A stretch of DNA of 9,111 nucleotides from JAWLFI01 sp041685645 (GTDB lineage: Bacteria > Bacteroidota > Bacteroidia > Chitinophagales > Saprospiraceae). The stretch is taken from positions 1 through 9,111 of the forward strand of contig JAWLFI010000111.1 in assembly GCA_041685645.1 (NCBI GenBank). Reading direction: 5' to 3'. Below, piece after piece: positions 1-7,535 of the stretch. The position numbers and the translations under genes are program-made. The notes under the pieces were generated by a model. The model did no database searches. It was given only the letters and a program-made list of their open reading frames with translations, and was not told the DNA's origin. Within the stretch, counting starts at the first letter, position 1; each line of letters starts with the position of its first letter.

Positions 1-1
1 T

Positions 2-244
2 GTGCATCCGATTGTTTTAATGGTCGGCGCCACCCTGGCGGCTTCCTGCGCTTTTATGTTGCCTGTGGCCACACCGCCCAATGCCGTGGTGTTTGGCTCT
101 GGATACTTACGCATTTCAGATATGGTAAAAAAAGGAATATGGCTAAATCTTATTTCCATCACCATCATATTTTTGGTGGTTTATTTTCTTCTTCCGGTGT
201 TGTGGAATCTATATCCATACGAATTTCCGGCAGATCTTAAATAA
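2..244 (+). CDS. DASS/SLC13-family sodium:anion symporter, C-terminal fragment (5' end outside window)
   Basis: This is the last 80 residues of an inner-membrane anion transporter; the rest lies upstream of the window. The segment ALPxATPPNA-type motif (seen as MLPVATPPNAVVFGSGY near residues 19-35) matches the second conserved SNT/ATPPN-type hairpin of the divalent anion:Na+ symporter (DASS/SLC13) family, which helps bind Na+ and the carboxylate. It is followed by the usual final stretch: a charged segment (ISDMVKKG), then one hydrophobic helix (about residues 47-67, rich in I/L/V/F) and a short polar tail ending in ADLK before TAA. Known substrates in this family are dicarboxylates, citrate or sulfate; the fragment cannot tell which. 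The GTG at base 2 is an internal Val codon, not a start. The stop lies 38 nt before the susC-like gene with no visible terminator, so read-through into the next genes is possible. Confidence 0.85.
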   Translation: MHPIVLMVGATLAASCAFMLPVATPPNAVVFGSGYLRISDMVKKGIWLNLISITIIFLVVYFLLPVLWNLYPYEFPADLK

Positions 245-282
245 TATCGATGGTACTCATTCTCAAACAAAATGCTCGAATT

Positions 283-3200
283 ATGAAAAAACGAATACTT
301 TTTGGGGTTATGCTCCTCCTCTTTCTCTCCGCGGGGATATTTGCGCAAAAAACCGTGACGGGCACGGTTACTGATGATGGTGGAATTCCGGTTATTGGTG
401 CCACGGTCAAAGAAGTGGATACCGACAATGGAACCATAACGGACATTGACGGTCAATACAGTCTTGAGGTGACCGGTGAAAACTCCATTTTATCCTATTC
501 TTACATTGGCTTAGAAACCAAAAATCAAGTAGTAGGACAACAAACAGAAATCGATGTGATTCTGTCTGAAAATGCTGAGGTGCTCAACGAAGTAGTGGTT
601 ACCGCACTGGGGTTTGAAGAGAACAAAGATGAACTGGGGTATGCCAGTTCTCAGATTGCCGCCGAAACCCTGCAGGATGCGGCTGAGCCCAACCTGGTGA
701 ATTCTCTTTCCGGGAAAGCTTCCGGAGTGCGAATATCGCGTAACTCCGGTGATCCCGGAGGTGGCGCTTATATTCAGATCCGCGGTATTTCTACTATCGA
801 TCGGGACGCTCAGCCGTTGATCGTGGTAGATGGAGTACCCATTAGTAATGCCTCCCGGGGCGAGCAATCCTCTATTGCTGCACAATCGCGCCTGAATGAT
901 ATCAATCCAAACGATATCGAGAGTGTCAATGTGCTGAAAGGCGCCTCAGCCGCAGCGCTTTGGGGTACGCGTGCGCTTGGTGGTGTGATTGTCATTAAAA
1001 CCAAGTCGGGTAAATACAATCAGAAATTGACTGTGAACTACAAAAGCACCTTTTCCGTGGATCAAATCACCGGCCGCTATCCTCAACAAACGGCTTTCGG
1101 ACAGGGCGATAATGGAGTGTATAGTCCTACAGCCAGAGATTCCTGGGGTGACAAAATTAGCGATCGCTCCGGCGAACCGGATGTATTGAATACCTCGGGC
1201 GAATTTTTTGTGGATCAAGCTGGCAATACCTATTACCCAATTGAGGAGAAAAATTCAAGAACTTTGTACGACGATCAAAACTTTGACCAAATCTTTCAAA
1301 ATGGCCATTTTTGGGAAAACAACATCAGCGTAAGTGGTGGAAATGACTACAGCACTATTTTCGCCAGTTTGAGCGATATGAACCAACAGGGGATCATTCG
1401 CAATAACTCTGATTATCGACGTACCACTTTTCGCCTGAATGCCGGTTTCCGTCTGAGCGATAAAGTGAAGTTAAAGGTGACGAGCTCCTATGCAAAAAGT
1501 GTTACCAATCGAATTCGTCGTGGAGCAAGTTCCTCGGGATTGCATTTAGGACTGCTAAGGACACCAGCTGATTTTGACCAAACCGGATATCGCGGTGATT
1601 ATTATGCCGGACCGGAGGCGGCTCCAATTTCTAATCGCCAGCGATCTTACAGACGTTATCTGGGATCTCGTCCTGCTGCTGTTTATAACAATCCGCTTTG
1701 GACGATCAATGAGCAGGAGAATTTGGTAGATGTTGACCGCTTTATTACCAATGCAGAACTGACCGTTTCACCCACCACCTGGTTGGATTTGGTCGGTCGC
1801 GTGGGATTGGATAAGTTTTCAGAATGGACGCAGCAATTTTTCACACCCGGTTCTGCAGCGGGAGCTTTTCGCACCGGTCGGTTTGATAAGGAATTGGCTC
1901 GAAATACCATTTTCAATATGGATTATATCGCTAAAGCGGGAACGCGGTTTAATAAGAATATTTCGGGTGATATCCTGTTAGGGTTTAACTACAACGACCG
2001 TCAGCTCATCACGGATGGAAGCAGCATCACAAACTTCATTCAATTTACGGATGTGGCCAGTGGAATTCGGGATATCGATAATGCACTGCCGGAAAACAGG
2101 GTGGTGAACAGCACATTTGGACAGGAGCGAACGGTAGGTGTGTACACTTCAGCTAACTTGTCGTTATACGATATGTTGTTTATCAATGGAACACTTCGCG
2201 GAGAATCCGCTTCTACTTTCGGCGACGTCGGAGACAATACGTTTTATTTCCCGTCTACATCGATAGCATGGCAGTTTACTGAGTTAAAAAGTATGGAAAA
2301 CTCCTTCCTGAGCTTTGGTAAACTTCGGTTTTCCTACGGTGAGGTCGGGGTGCAACCGGCGCGTTACAATACATCGAATGTTTTCATTGCTCGAGACTTT
2401 AGTGATCCGTTGGGGGGAAGCCTTGCGAGTTCACTGTATGGAAACGGATCATTCGTTCCCAGTTCACAGCGGGGAAGTCTTTCCTTGCGACCAGAGCGAA
2501 AAAAAGAAACTGAAGTGGGACTGGACTTGAGATTTCTCAATGATAGATTGTCCCTCAGCGGAACGTACTACACCAATGTCACTTCGGATGTGCTTTTGGA
2601 CTTTCCAATTGCCAACTCTCGTGGCCTGGCCCGAATTTACACCAATGGTGCCGAATTGGAAAACCAGGGTGTGGAGTTAGATCTGGGATACAAAATAATT
2701 GACAGCAAGGACTGGTCATGGGATGTGAACTTCCTTTTTAGTGCCGTTCGAAATAATGTCAGTCAATTACAACAAGGCTTGACAATTAATCTGGGAGGCC
2801 TTACTGCCGTGAATTCCAGAGCTCTCGAGGGGCAACCCATTGGTGTCTTGTGGGGCTCACGTACCCTGCGCGACGATGATGGTAATGTTGTGTTTGACGA
2901 AAATGGATTTCCCGAACAGGATCAGGTAGAAGGCGTTCTGGGCGATCCCAACCCGGATTGGCAAGGCTCGGCTTTTAGTACTTTGCGGTACAAAAACTTC
3001 TCCTTATCTGTGCTTTTGGAAACCTTTCAGGGTGCCGATATTTTTGCAGGAACTAAATCAGTCATGACTGACCTCGGAACCTGGGGAGGAACCGCAGTAG
3101 AATCGACAGCGGATCAAAACCTGCTCGACTATAATGGAAACGTCATTCTTGCCGGCGAAACTTTCCGGGGACGTATTCACGACTTCGGGAATGGCCCAGT

Positions 3201-3522
3201 AGCACTGACTGAAAGTTGGTACAATGGAGATGGCGGCTTCTTCGGAGGTGGTAATGATGAGCTTTATATCGAAGATGGATCCTGGTCTCGTATTCGCGAG
3301 ATCGTGCTGAGCTATACGGCTCGTTCGCCTTGGTTAGAACGCAACTTAGGCTTGAGTAGCCTGCAGTTTTCCCTTACCGGACGAAATTTAATTATTTGGA
3401 CCGAATTTGAAGGAAATGACCCGGACACGAACTTTAGCGGGGTCAGTAAAGCAAGAGGTATTGATTACTTCAATAACCCGGCGACGAAATCCTACATATT
3501 CACCCTTTCGGCAACCTTTTAA
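283..3522 (+). CDS. SusC/RagA-family TonB-linked outer-membrane transporter
   Basis: A 1079-residue outer-membrane beta-barrel that, with the SusD-like partner, would import an oligomeric nutrient using TonB energy. Residues 1-21 form a signal peptide (MKKR, hydrophobic core, cleavage near IFA|Q). Residues 24-95 are a CarboxypepD_reg-like beta domain (VTGTVTDDGG, then GATVK, TDIDGQYSL). The TonB-box-like motif LNEVVVTALG is at 101-110. The plug covers about 115-243, with IQIRGIS, LIVVDGVPI, IESVNVLKGASAAALWG and GVIVIKTKSG, all hallmarks of the SusC family. The rest is barrel strands, ending NPATKSYIFTLSATF with the C-terminal Phe expected for barrel assembly. Length is normal for the family, and no STN anti-sigma domain is present. 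An in-frame ATG lies 33 nt upstream at 250, but 283 is preferred because it places the basic n-region directly before the hydrophobic core. The ligand cannot be predicted from sequence. Confidence 0.97.
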   Translation: MKKRILFGVMLLLFLSAGIFAQKTVTGTVTDDGGIPVIGATVKEVDTDNGTITDIDGQYSLEVTGENSILSYSYIGLETKNQVVGQQTEIDVILSENAEVLNEVVVTALGFEENKDELGYASSQIAAETLQDAAEPNLVNSLSGKASGVRISRNSGDPGGGAYIQIRGISTIDRDAQPLIVVDGVPISNASRGEQSSIAAQSRLNDINPNDIESVNVLKGASAAALWGTRALGGVIVIKTKSGKYNQKLTVNYKSTFSVDQITGRYPQQTAFGQGDNGVYSPTARDSWGDKISDRSGEPDVLNTSGEFFVDQAGNTYYPIEEKNSRTLYDDQNFDQIFQNGHFWENNISVSGGNDYSTIFASLSDMNQQGIIRNNSDYRRTTFRLNAGFRLSDKVKLKVTSSYAKSVTNRIRRGASSSGLHLGLLRTPADFDQTGYRGDYYAGPEAAPISNRQRSYRRYLGSRPAAVYNNPLWTINEQENLVDVDRFITNAELTVSPTTWLDLVGRVGLDKFSEWTQQFFTPGSAAGAFRTGRFDKELARNTIFNMDYIAKAGTRFNKNISGDILLGFNYNDRQLITDGSSITNFIQFTDVASGIRDIDNALPENRVVNSTFGQERTVGVYTSANLSLYDMLFINGTLRGESASTFGDVGDNTFYFPSTSIAWQFTELKSMENSFLSFGKLRFSYGEVGVQPARYNTSNVFIARDFSDPLGGSLASSLYGNGSFVPSSQRGSLSLRPERKKETEVGLDLRFLNDRLSLSGTYYTNVTSDVLLDFPIANSRGLARIYTNGAELENQGVELDLGYKIIDSKDWSWDVNFLFSAVRNNVSQLQQGLTINLGGLTAVNSRALEGQPIGVLWGSRTLRDDDGNVVFDENGFPEQDQVEGVLGDPNPDWQGSAFSTLRYKNFSLSVLLETFQGADIFAGTKSVMTDLGTWGGTAVESTADQNLLDYNGNVILAGETFRGRIHDFGNGPVALTESWYNGDGGFFGGGNDELYIEDGSWSRIREIVLSYTARSPWLERNLGLSSLQFSLTGRNLIIWTEFEGNDPDTNFSGVSKARGIDYFNNPATKSYIFTLSATF

Positions 3523-3534
3523 AGAAAACCAATT

Positions 3535-4956
3535 ATGAAACATATCATACTCTTTCTCAGTACTCTGTTGGTCATGACCTCTTGTAGTAATTTGGTCGAT
3601 GACCTCAATGAAAATCCCAATAGTCCGACTTCATCTTCCTATCAATACATTTTGACGGGAACAGAAGTAGGAAATATGAACCTGCACACTGGCGAAGTGG
3701 CTCGTAAATCCGGTATTTTTGCCGGCCAATACATCGGCATTGATCGCCAGCACGAAGGGTTCTCGGAATACGCAGTCACTACCAGTGATTTTGACGGACA
3801 CTGGAACGCCGTTTATGTTCAGGTCGTGATCAATGCCCTGGAAACGGAAGCCGCGGCCGAAGATGAAGGCGTGGCTGGTGTAACCCTCGGCATTACGCAG
3901 GTCTTGCGTGCGCTCGCGTTGGGTACAGCCACCGATTTGTGGGGCGATATCCCTTTTTCTCAGGCAGGTGATCCGGAAATCGAAAACCCGGACTTTGAAG
4001 CCCAGTTAGAGGTCTTTGGAGAATTGCAGACTTTGTTGGACGATGCCATTATTAACCTGGAATCCGGTTCCGGAAGGCCAACGGCCAATTCCGACATCCA
4101 CTTTGATGGAGACCCTAATGCCTGGTTAGAAGTGGCACACACCTTAAAGGCTCGGTATTTTTTACATACCGGCGATTACATGCGCGCTTATGAAGAAGCT
4201 CAGGCAGGGATCAGCTCTCCAGACAACAGTCTGGTGGGTGTTCATGGAAATGCACTAGATAATGCCAATTTGAACTATCAGTTCTTTGCCATTCAGTCCC
4301 GACAGTCCGATTTAGTTGTGTCTGACTTTTTCTCCAGCATGATCAATCCAGACGAGCAAAGCAATCCGAATTTTGATCGCTATCGTGGAAATAGCAAAAC
4401 CAATGAGGCCGGTCGATTTGGATACTTGTTCCAAACCACCGACCTGGGTATTCAGCCCAACGTCGTCAACGGTTGGGCCGCTGAGGATGCGCCTTCTCAG
4501 ATTGCAACCTACGAGGAAAATATGCTGATTCTCGCCGAGGCGGGTTTCCGATCCTCAGGTTTTGATGAAGGTTTGTCCAGACTGAATGCATACCGACAGT
4601 ATTTAAATAATGGTGGGTACCTTACCAATGCCGATCCTTCCGATATTCAGTATGCAGATTATGGTGCAGAAGACTTTGAGTCAGGCGGTATGGAGAATCC
4701 CGATGGATTATCTGCCGAGGATGCCTTGCTTCGAGAGATTCTGGAAGAGCGATACATCACCTTTTTTGGTCAGATTGAGGCCTTTAATGATACGCGACGA
4801 ACCGAAGATGAAGAAATGGTGCGCGTTCCGATTGAGCCCAATGTCGGCGATCAACTGCCCCAGCGATTTTTGTATCCCGATACTGAAATTGATCGGAATT
4901 CGAACACGCCTTCACCGATACCCAACTTTTTTGATCCGACACCCGTCAATCAGTAA
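3535..4956 (+). CDS. SusD/RagB-family substrate-binding lipoprotein (SusD-like_2 type)
   Basis: A 473-residue surface lipoprotein expected to act as the lid on the SusC-like barrel and capture substrate at the cell surface. Residues 1-16 are a lipoprotein signal peptide ending VMTSC, with Cys17 as the lipidated residue. The mature start (CSNLVDDLNENPNSPT) has the NPNxPT-type segment common to the SusD-like_2 group, and nearby acidic residues that may serve as the surface-export signal. Further family features are RALALGTATDLWGDIPFSQA (about residues 125-145), the TPR-like stretch WLEVAHTLKARYFLHTGDYMRA split around residues 200-220, and ILEERYITFFGQIEAFNDTRR near residues 400-422. The ATG is 12 nt after the susC-like stop, the standard paired arrangement. 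The family shows no catalytic activity. The specific ligand is unknown; the pair should be assigned as a unit. Confidence 0.95.
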   Translation: MKHIILFLSTLLVMTSCSNLVDDLNENPNSPTSSSYQYILTGTEVGNMNLHTGEVARKSGIFAGQYIGIDRQHEGFSEYAVTTSDFDGHWNAVYVQVVINALETEAAAEDEGVAGVTLGITQVLRALALGTATDLWGDIPFSQAGDPEIENPDFEAQLEVFGELQTLLDDAIINLESGSGRPTANSDIHFDGDPNAWLEVAHTLKARYFLHTGDYMRAYEEAQAGISSPDNSLVGVHGNALDNANLNYQFFAIQSRQSDLVVSDFFSSMINPDEQSNPNFDRYRGNSKTNEAGRFGYLFQTTDLGIQPNVVNGWAAEDAPSQIATYEENMLILAEAGFRSSGFDEGLSRLNAYRQYLNNGGYLTNADPSDIQYADYGAEDFESGGMENPDGLSAEDALLREILEERYITFFGQIEAFNDTRRTEDEEMVRVPIEPNVGDQLPQRFLYPDTEIDRNSNTPSPIPNFFDPTPVNQ

Positions 4957-4965
4957 ACTCAAAAC

Positions 4966-5730
4966 ATGGACTTGAAGTCAATTCGAAATACCGTCTGCCT
5001 CGCGCTCCTCATTCTGCTCGCGCAAACGGGGGCACGGGCTCAGGCCGACTCACTCAAGGTTTTGTTTGTGGGAAATAGTTTCACCTATTTCTACAACCTG
5101 CCACAAGTTGTGTCTGCTATGGCCGATAATCAAGGCATGGCAGTGATGACCCGACAGTCCACAGTGGGCGGTTCGAATCTGGAGCAGCACTGGAAAGAAG
5201 AGCGCGGAACACAAACGCGCCGGCTGATTCCATCTGAAAATTGGGATTACGTGGTGTTCAACAACCACAGCATGTCGGCTTTGACTGACTCTGCGGCTTT
5301 TATGGAGTACGGCAAAAAGTTTGCCCAGCTCGTTCACGAACAGGGCGCCCAACCGATCTTCATGATGACCTGGGCCTACGATTCCAATCCGCTGATGCAG
5401 GAACCTGTGACCCGTGCGTATCGAAAACTGGCGGCAGAAACGCAATCGATTTGCTTTCCCGCCGGCCTGCTTTTCGCCGGCGCGCGCCAGTTACGACCTG
5501 ATCTCAATCTGTTTTTTGACGATAAACATCCGTCTGCATTGGGAACCTATATGCTCGGGCTGGCTTTTACCCGGTTTTTTACCGGAAAGCAGAGCACGGG
5601 CTTACCCCATCGGATTACGACCCGGGATCGAAATGACGAAAAGCTGTACCTGATATTCACGCATAAAGAAGATGCTCGATTTTTACAACAATTAGTGGAC
5701 GAACATCCCTTGCCTAAGCGGCAGGAGTAA
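4966..5730 (+). CDS. Secreted SGNH/GDSL-family hydrolase (putative esterase/deacylase)
   Basis: A 254-residue protein with a type I signal peptide (residues 1-26, cleavage near ARA|QA), so it is probably periplasmic or secreted. The SGNH blocks are visible: block I is KVLFVGNSFT with nucleophile Ser38; block II Gly is in TVGGSN (Gly68/69); block III Asn is in VVFNNHS (Asn99/100); block V is DDKHPS with Asp185 and His188 in the DxxH arrangement. These four residues give the family its name and form the Ser-His-Asp triad and oxyanion hole. Members hydrolyse ester or acyl bonds, including sugar O-acetyl groups, lipids and small esters; the sequence does not choose among them. The variant GNSFTY instead of GDSL is typical of the Bacteroidota subgroup near DUF4886. 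The start is 9 nt after the SusD-like stop, so it is very likely co-transcribed. A role in removing or releasing acyl groups from the imported substrate is an inference. Confidence 0.88.
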   Translation: MDLKSIRNTVCLALLILLAQTGARAQADSLKVLFVGNSFTYFYNLPQVVSAMADNQGMAVMTRQSTVGGSNLEQHWKEERGTQTRRLIPSENWDYVVFNNHSMSALTDSAAFMEYGKKFAQLVHEQGAQPIFMMTWAYDSNPLMQEPVTRAYRKLAAETQSICFPAGLLFAGARQLRPDLNLFFDDKHPSALGTYMLGLAFTRFFTGKQSTGLPHRITTRDRNDEKLYLIFTHKEDARFLQQLVDEHPLPKRQE

Positions 5731-5758
5731 TCGTCTCATTCACCTAAATTCAAACCAA

Positions 5759-7522
5759 ATGAATTACAATATCATATCAAACCAACTTTTGCTGCCACTG
5801 GTAGCACTCCTCCTGGCCCTGGGCTGGGGGTGTGACTCTATGGATGATGATCTTTCGATTTCCAATGACTTTCGCCTGTTGCAACTCAAATCCGGAAATG
5901 ATGTTCTGGAAGACGGAGTCACCGGCGTTTCTGTCCTCGCAGAACTGGAGTGGGTCTTTTCCCATGCCGTGGATCAGACGGAGTTCGAAAATGCCTTGTC
6001 TATAGATCCGGACGTCAATTTTAGTCTCGAATATGATGAAAGCGGTTCTATCATTATGATGAGTTTCGATGACCCGCTAGATTACGAAACCCTCTATAGC
6101 ATATCGCTTCCACAGGGCACCTACGGTCAGGATGGAGAATCCAGTACGGAGGATATCAACTTTTCTTTTACCACAGCGGCATTCAATGCGCCACCGGTCA
6201 GTCTAACGACAGAAATCAACTCATTTTTTGAAGGCGACACGCTGGAGTTGGTTTTATCTATTGATGCACCTATTCTTCAGGAGGTATCCGCCGAGCTGGT
6301 CACCTCAGGTAGTGCTGAGGGAGAAGGAATAGATTATACCCTCAGCAGTGAGGAATTTGTCATTCCCGTCGGGGAGACTCAGGCTGTGATTCAATTAATT
6401 GGTATTGTCGATAGTGAAGTAGAGGGCGAGGAAACCATTGATTTGAGTCTGACGAATTTAGAAAATGCCACGGAAACTATGCCTCAGGTACTCAATTTGA
6501 CACTGGGCGATACGCCACCGGAAATTGAACTGCAAGGCATCATGTCGCTGAAGATTGATGGCACCAGCACGAATGGACGCGCCATACACATGCGAATTTT
6601 AGAAGATATTGCTGACTTGAGTGAGTATGGAATCGGCATTGCAAATAATGGCGGCGGTACGGACGGCCGCGAGATCGACCTCCCCAACGTGAGCGTTTCC
6701 GCCGGTGACCACATTATTTTAGTTCGAGATATTGATGAAATGGGACTGGCCACCTATTTTGGAGATTGCTTCAACGACTATGCAGAAGTGATCCCGTCGG
6801 GCGGCGTCAATTTTAATGGAGACGACGCCGTGGAGCTTTTCAAGGAAAATACCGTCATCGAAACCTACGGGGATGTCGATGTTGATGGTACCGGCGAAGA
6901 ATGGGAATTCAAAGGCACATGGGCTTATAAACTAAAAGGAGAGTGGGAGTATGGCGCAGTGGACTGTTCCGCTAATTCCACGACCACTCAGTCTTCGGAT
7001 TGCGTATATCCATTTTGTCAGGCCCTTCAGCTTCAGGGTGCACTTGCTATTTTATGGGACGGATCCGGCGTCAATGGAGGAAAAGGCGTGCATCTCCGGG
7101 CGAACCGCGATATCCCCGACCTAAGCATATATGGATTAGGTGTCGCCAACAACGGGGGCGGAACGGATGGCATTGAAGTCAACTTCTCGGCCGAGTCTTT
7201 AGAGGCCGGTGATCACGTTCTGGTAGCTCGCGAGCCCGGCACGATAGCAGAGTATTTCGGCTCTTGCTACGATCAGTTTGATCTCGTTGTACAAAGTGAC
7301 GGTATGAATCAAAACGGAGATGATGCCATTGAGCTTTTTGAAGGCTCGGATGTCATCGAAACCTACGGCGATGTCGATGTCGATGGAACCGGCGAATTTT
7401 GGGAGTATGCCGGTTCGTGGGGCTACAAAGAAGGTGGTATTTGGGTCTATGGCGGCGTCGATTGCGCAGCCGGCTCGAGCAGCACGCAAACCTCTTCTTG
7501 TCCTTATTTGTTTTGTCAATAA
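5759..7522 (+). CDS. Surface lipoprotein: Big_5 Ig-like + Calx-beta + two tandem LTD-like domains
   Basis: A 587-residue lipoprotein with no enzyme motif. The signal peptide ends LGWGC (Cys25), followed by DSMDDD, an acidic stretch that fits the Bacteroidota surface-export signal. Domains in order: Big_5/SbsA-type Ig-like (about 38-140, ending INFSFTTA); Calx-beta (about 147-250, with GIDYTLSSEEFVIPVGE and VEGEETIDLSL); then two copies of an LTD-like beta domain (about 255-420 and 421-587). Each copy has DLSxYGxGxANNGGGTDG, AGDHxxLVR or LVA, NGDDAxEL, VIETYGDVDVDGTGE and a C-terminal CxxxxC end. Four Cys recur at 337/403/415/420 and 503/569/581/586, exactly 166 residues apart, suggesting paired disulfides. 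The LTD-like fold is widespread in extracellular bacterial proteins, usually as a binding or scaffold module. Position after susC/susD and its multi-Ig form suggest a SusE/SusF-like surface binding role. That role is inferred; the ligand is unknown. Confidence 0.85.
   Translation: MNYNIISNQLLLPLVALLLALGWGCDSMDDDLSISNDFRLLQLKSGNDVLEDGVTGVSVLAELEWVFSHAVDQTEFENALSIDPDVNFSLEYDESGSIIMMSFDDPLDYETLYSISLPQGTYGQDGESSTEDINFSFTTAAFNAPPVSLTTEINSFFEGDTLELVLSIDAPILQEVSAELVTSGSAEGEGIDYTLSSEEFVIPVGETQAVIQLIGIVDSEVEGEETIDLSLTNLENATETMPQVLNLTLGDTPPEIELQGIMSLKIDGTSTNGRAIHMRILEDIADLSEYGIGIANNGGGTDGREIDLPNVSVSAGDHIILVRDIDEMGLATYFGDCFNDYAEVIPSGGVNFNGDDAVELFKENTVIETYGDVDVDGTGEEWEFKGTWAYKLKGEWEYGAVDCSANSTTTQSSDCVYPFCQALQLQGALAILWDGSGVNGGKGVHLRANRDIPDLSIYGLGVANNGGGTDGIEVNFSAESLEAGDHVLVAREPGTIAEYFGSCYDQFDLVVQSDGMNQNGDDAIELFEGSDVIETYGDVDVDGTGEFWEYAGSWGYKEGGIWVYGGVDCAAGSSSTQTSSCPYLFCQ
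6521..7519 (+). repeat. Intragenic tandem duplication encoding two LTD-like domains
   Basis: Two units of about 500 bp lie head to tail at the 3' end of the lipoprotein gene (roughly 6521-7018 and 7019-7519). From the first conserved Cys onward they align without gaps at an offset of 498 bp (166 codons); upstream of it the second copy has a two-codon net deletion relative to the first. At protein level roughly half of the aligned positions agree. One 45-bp block is much closer: 6854-6898 against 7352-7396 differ at three bases only, all synonymous. It encodes the acidic loop VIETYGDVDVDGTGE. Confidence 0.9.
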
Positions 7523-7535
7523 ATTCATAGCGAGT

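Noticed and set aside
160..180. TATTTTG at 168-174 as a Bacteroidota -7 promoter element
   Set aside because: It is one base short of TAnnTTTG, has no TTTG at the right upstream distance, and lies inside the symporter coding sequence.
250..282. An upstream in-frame ATG giving the SusC-like protein 11 more residues
   Set aside because: The extra residues would precede an otherwise ideal MKKR signal peptide, so the ATG at 283 is the better start.
181..1218. Several antisense open frames over the start of the SusC-like gene (also seen over 5050-5445 and 8160-8384)
   Set aside because: They lie opposite strongly supported genes, show no family motifs or signal peptides, and look like chance open frames.
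7320..7535. An open frame extending the alpha/beta hydrolase gene 72 codons upstream into the previous gene
   Set aside because: It overlaps the well-supported LTD-like repeat in another frame and would bury the lipoprotein signal peptide. The ATG at 7536 restores lipobox and spacing.
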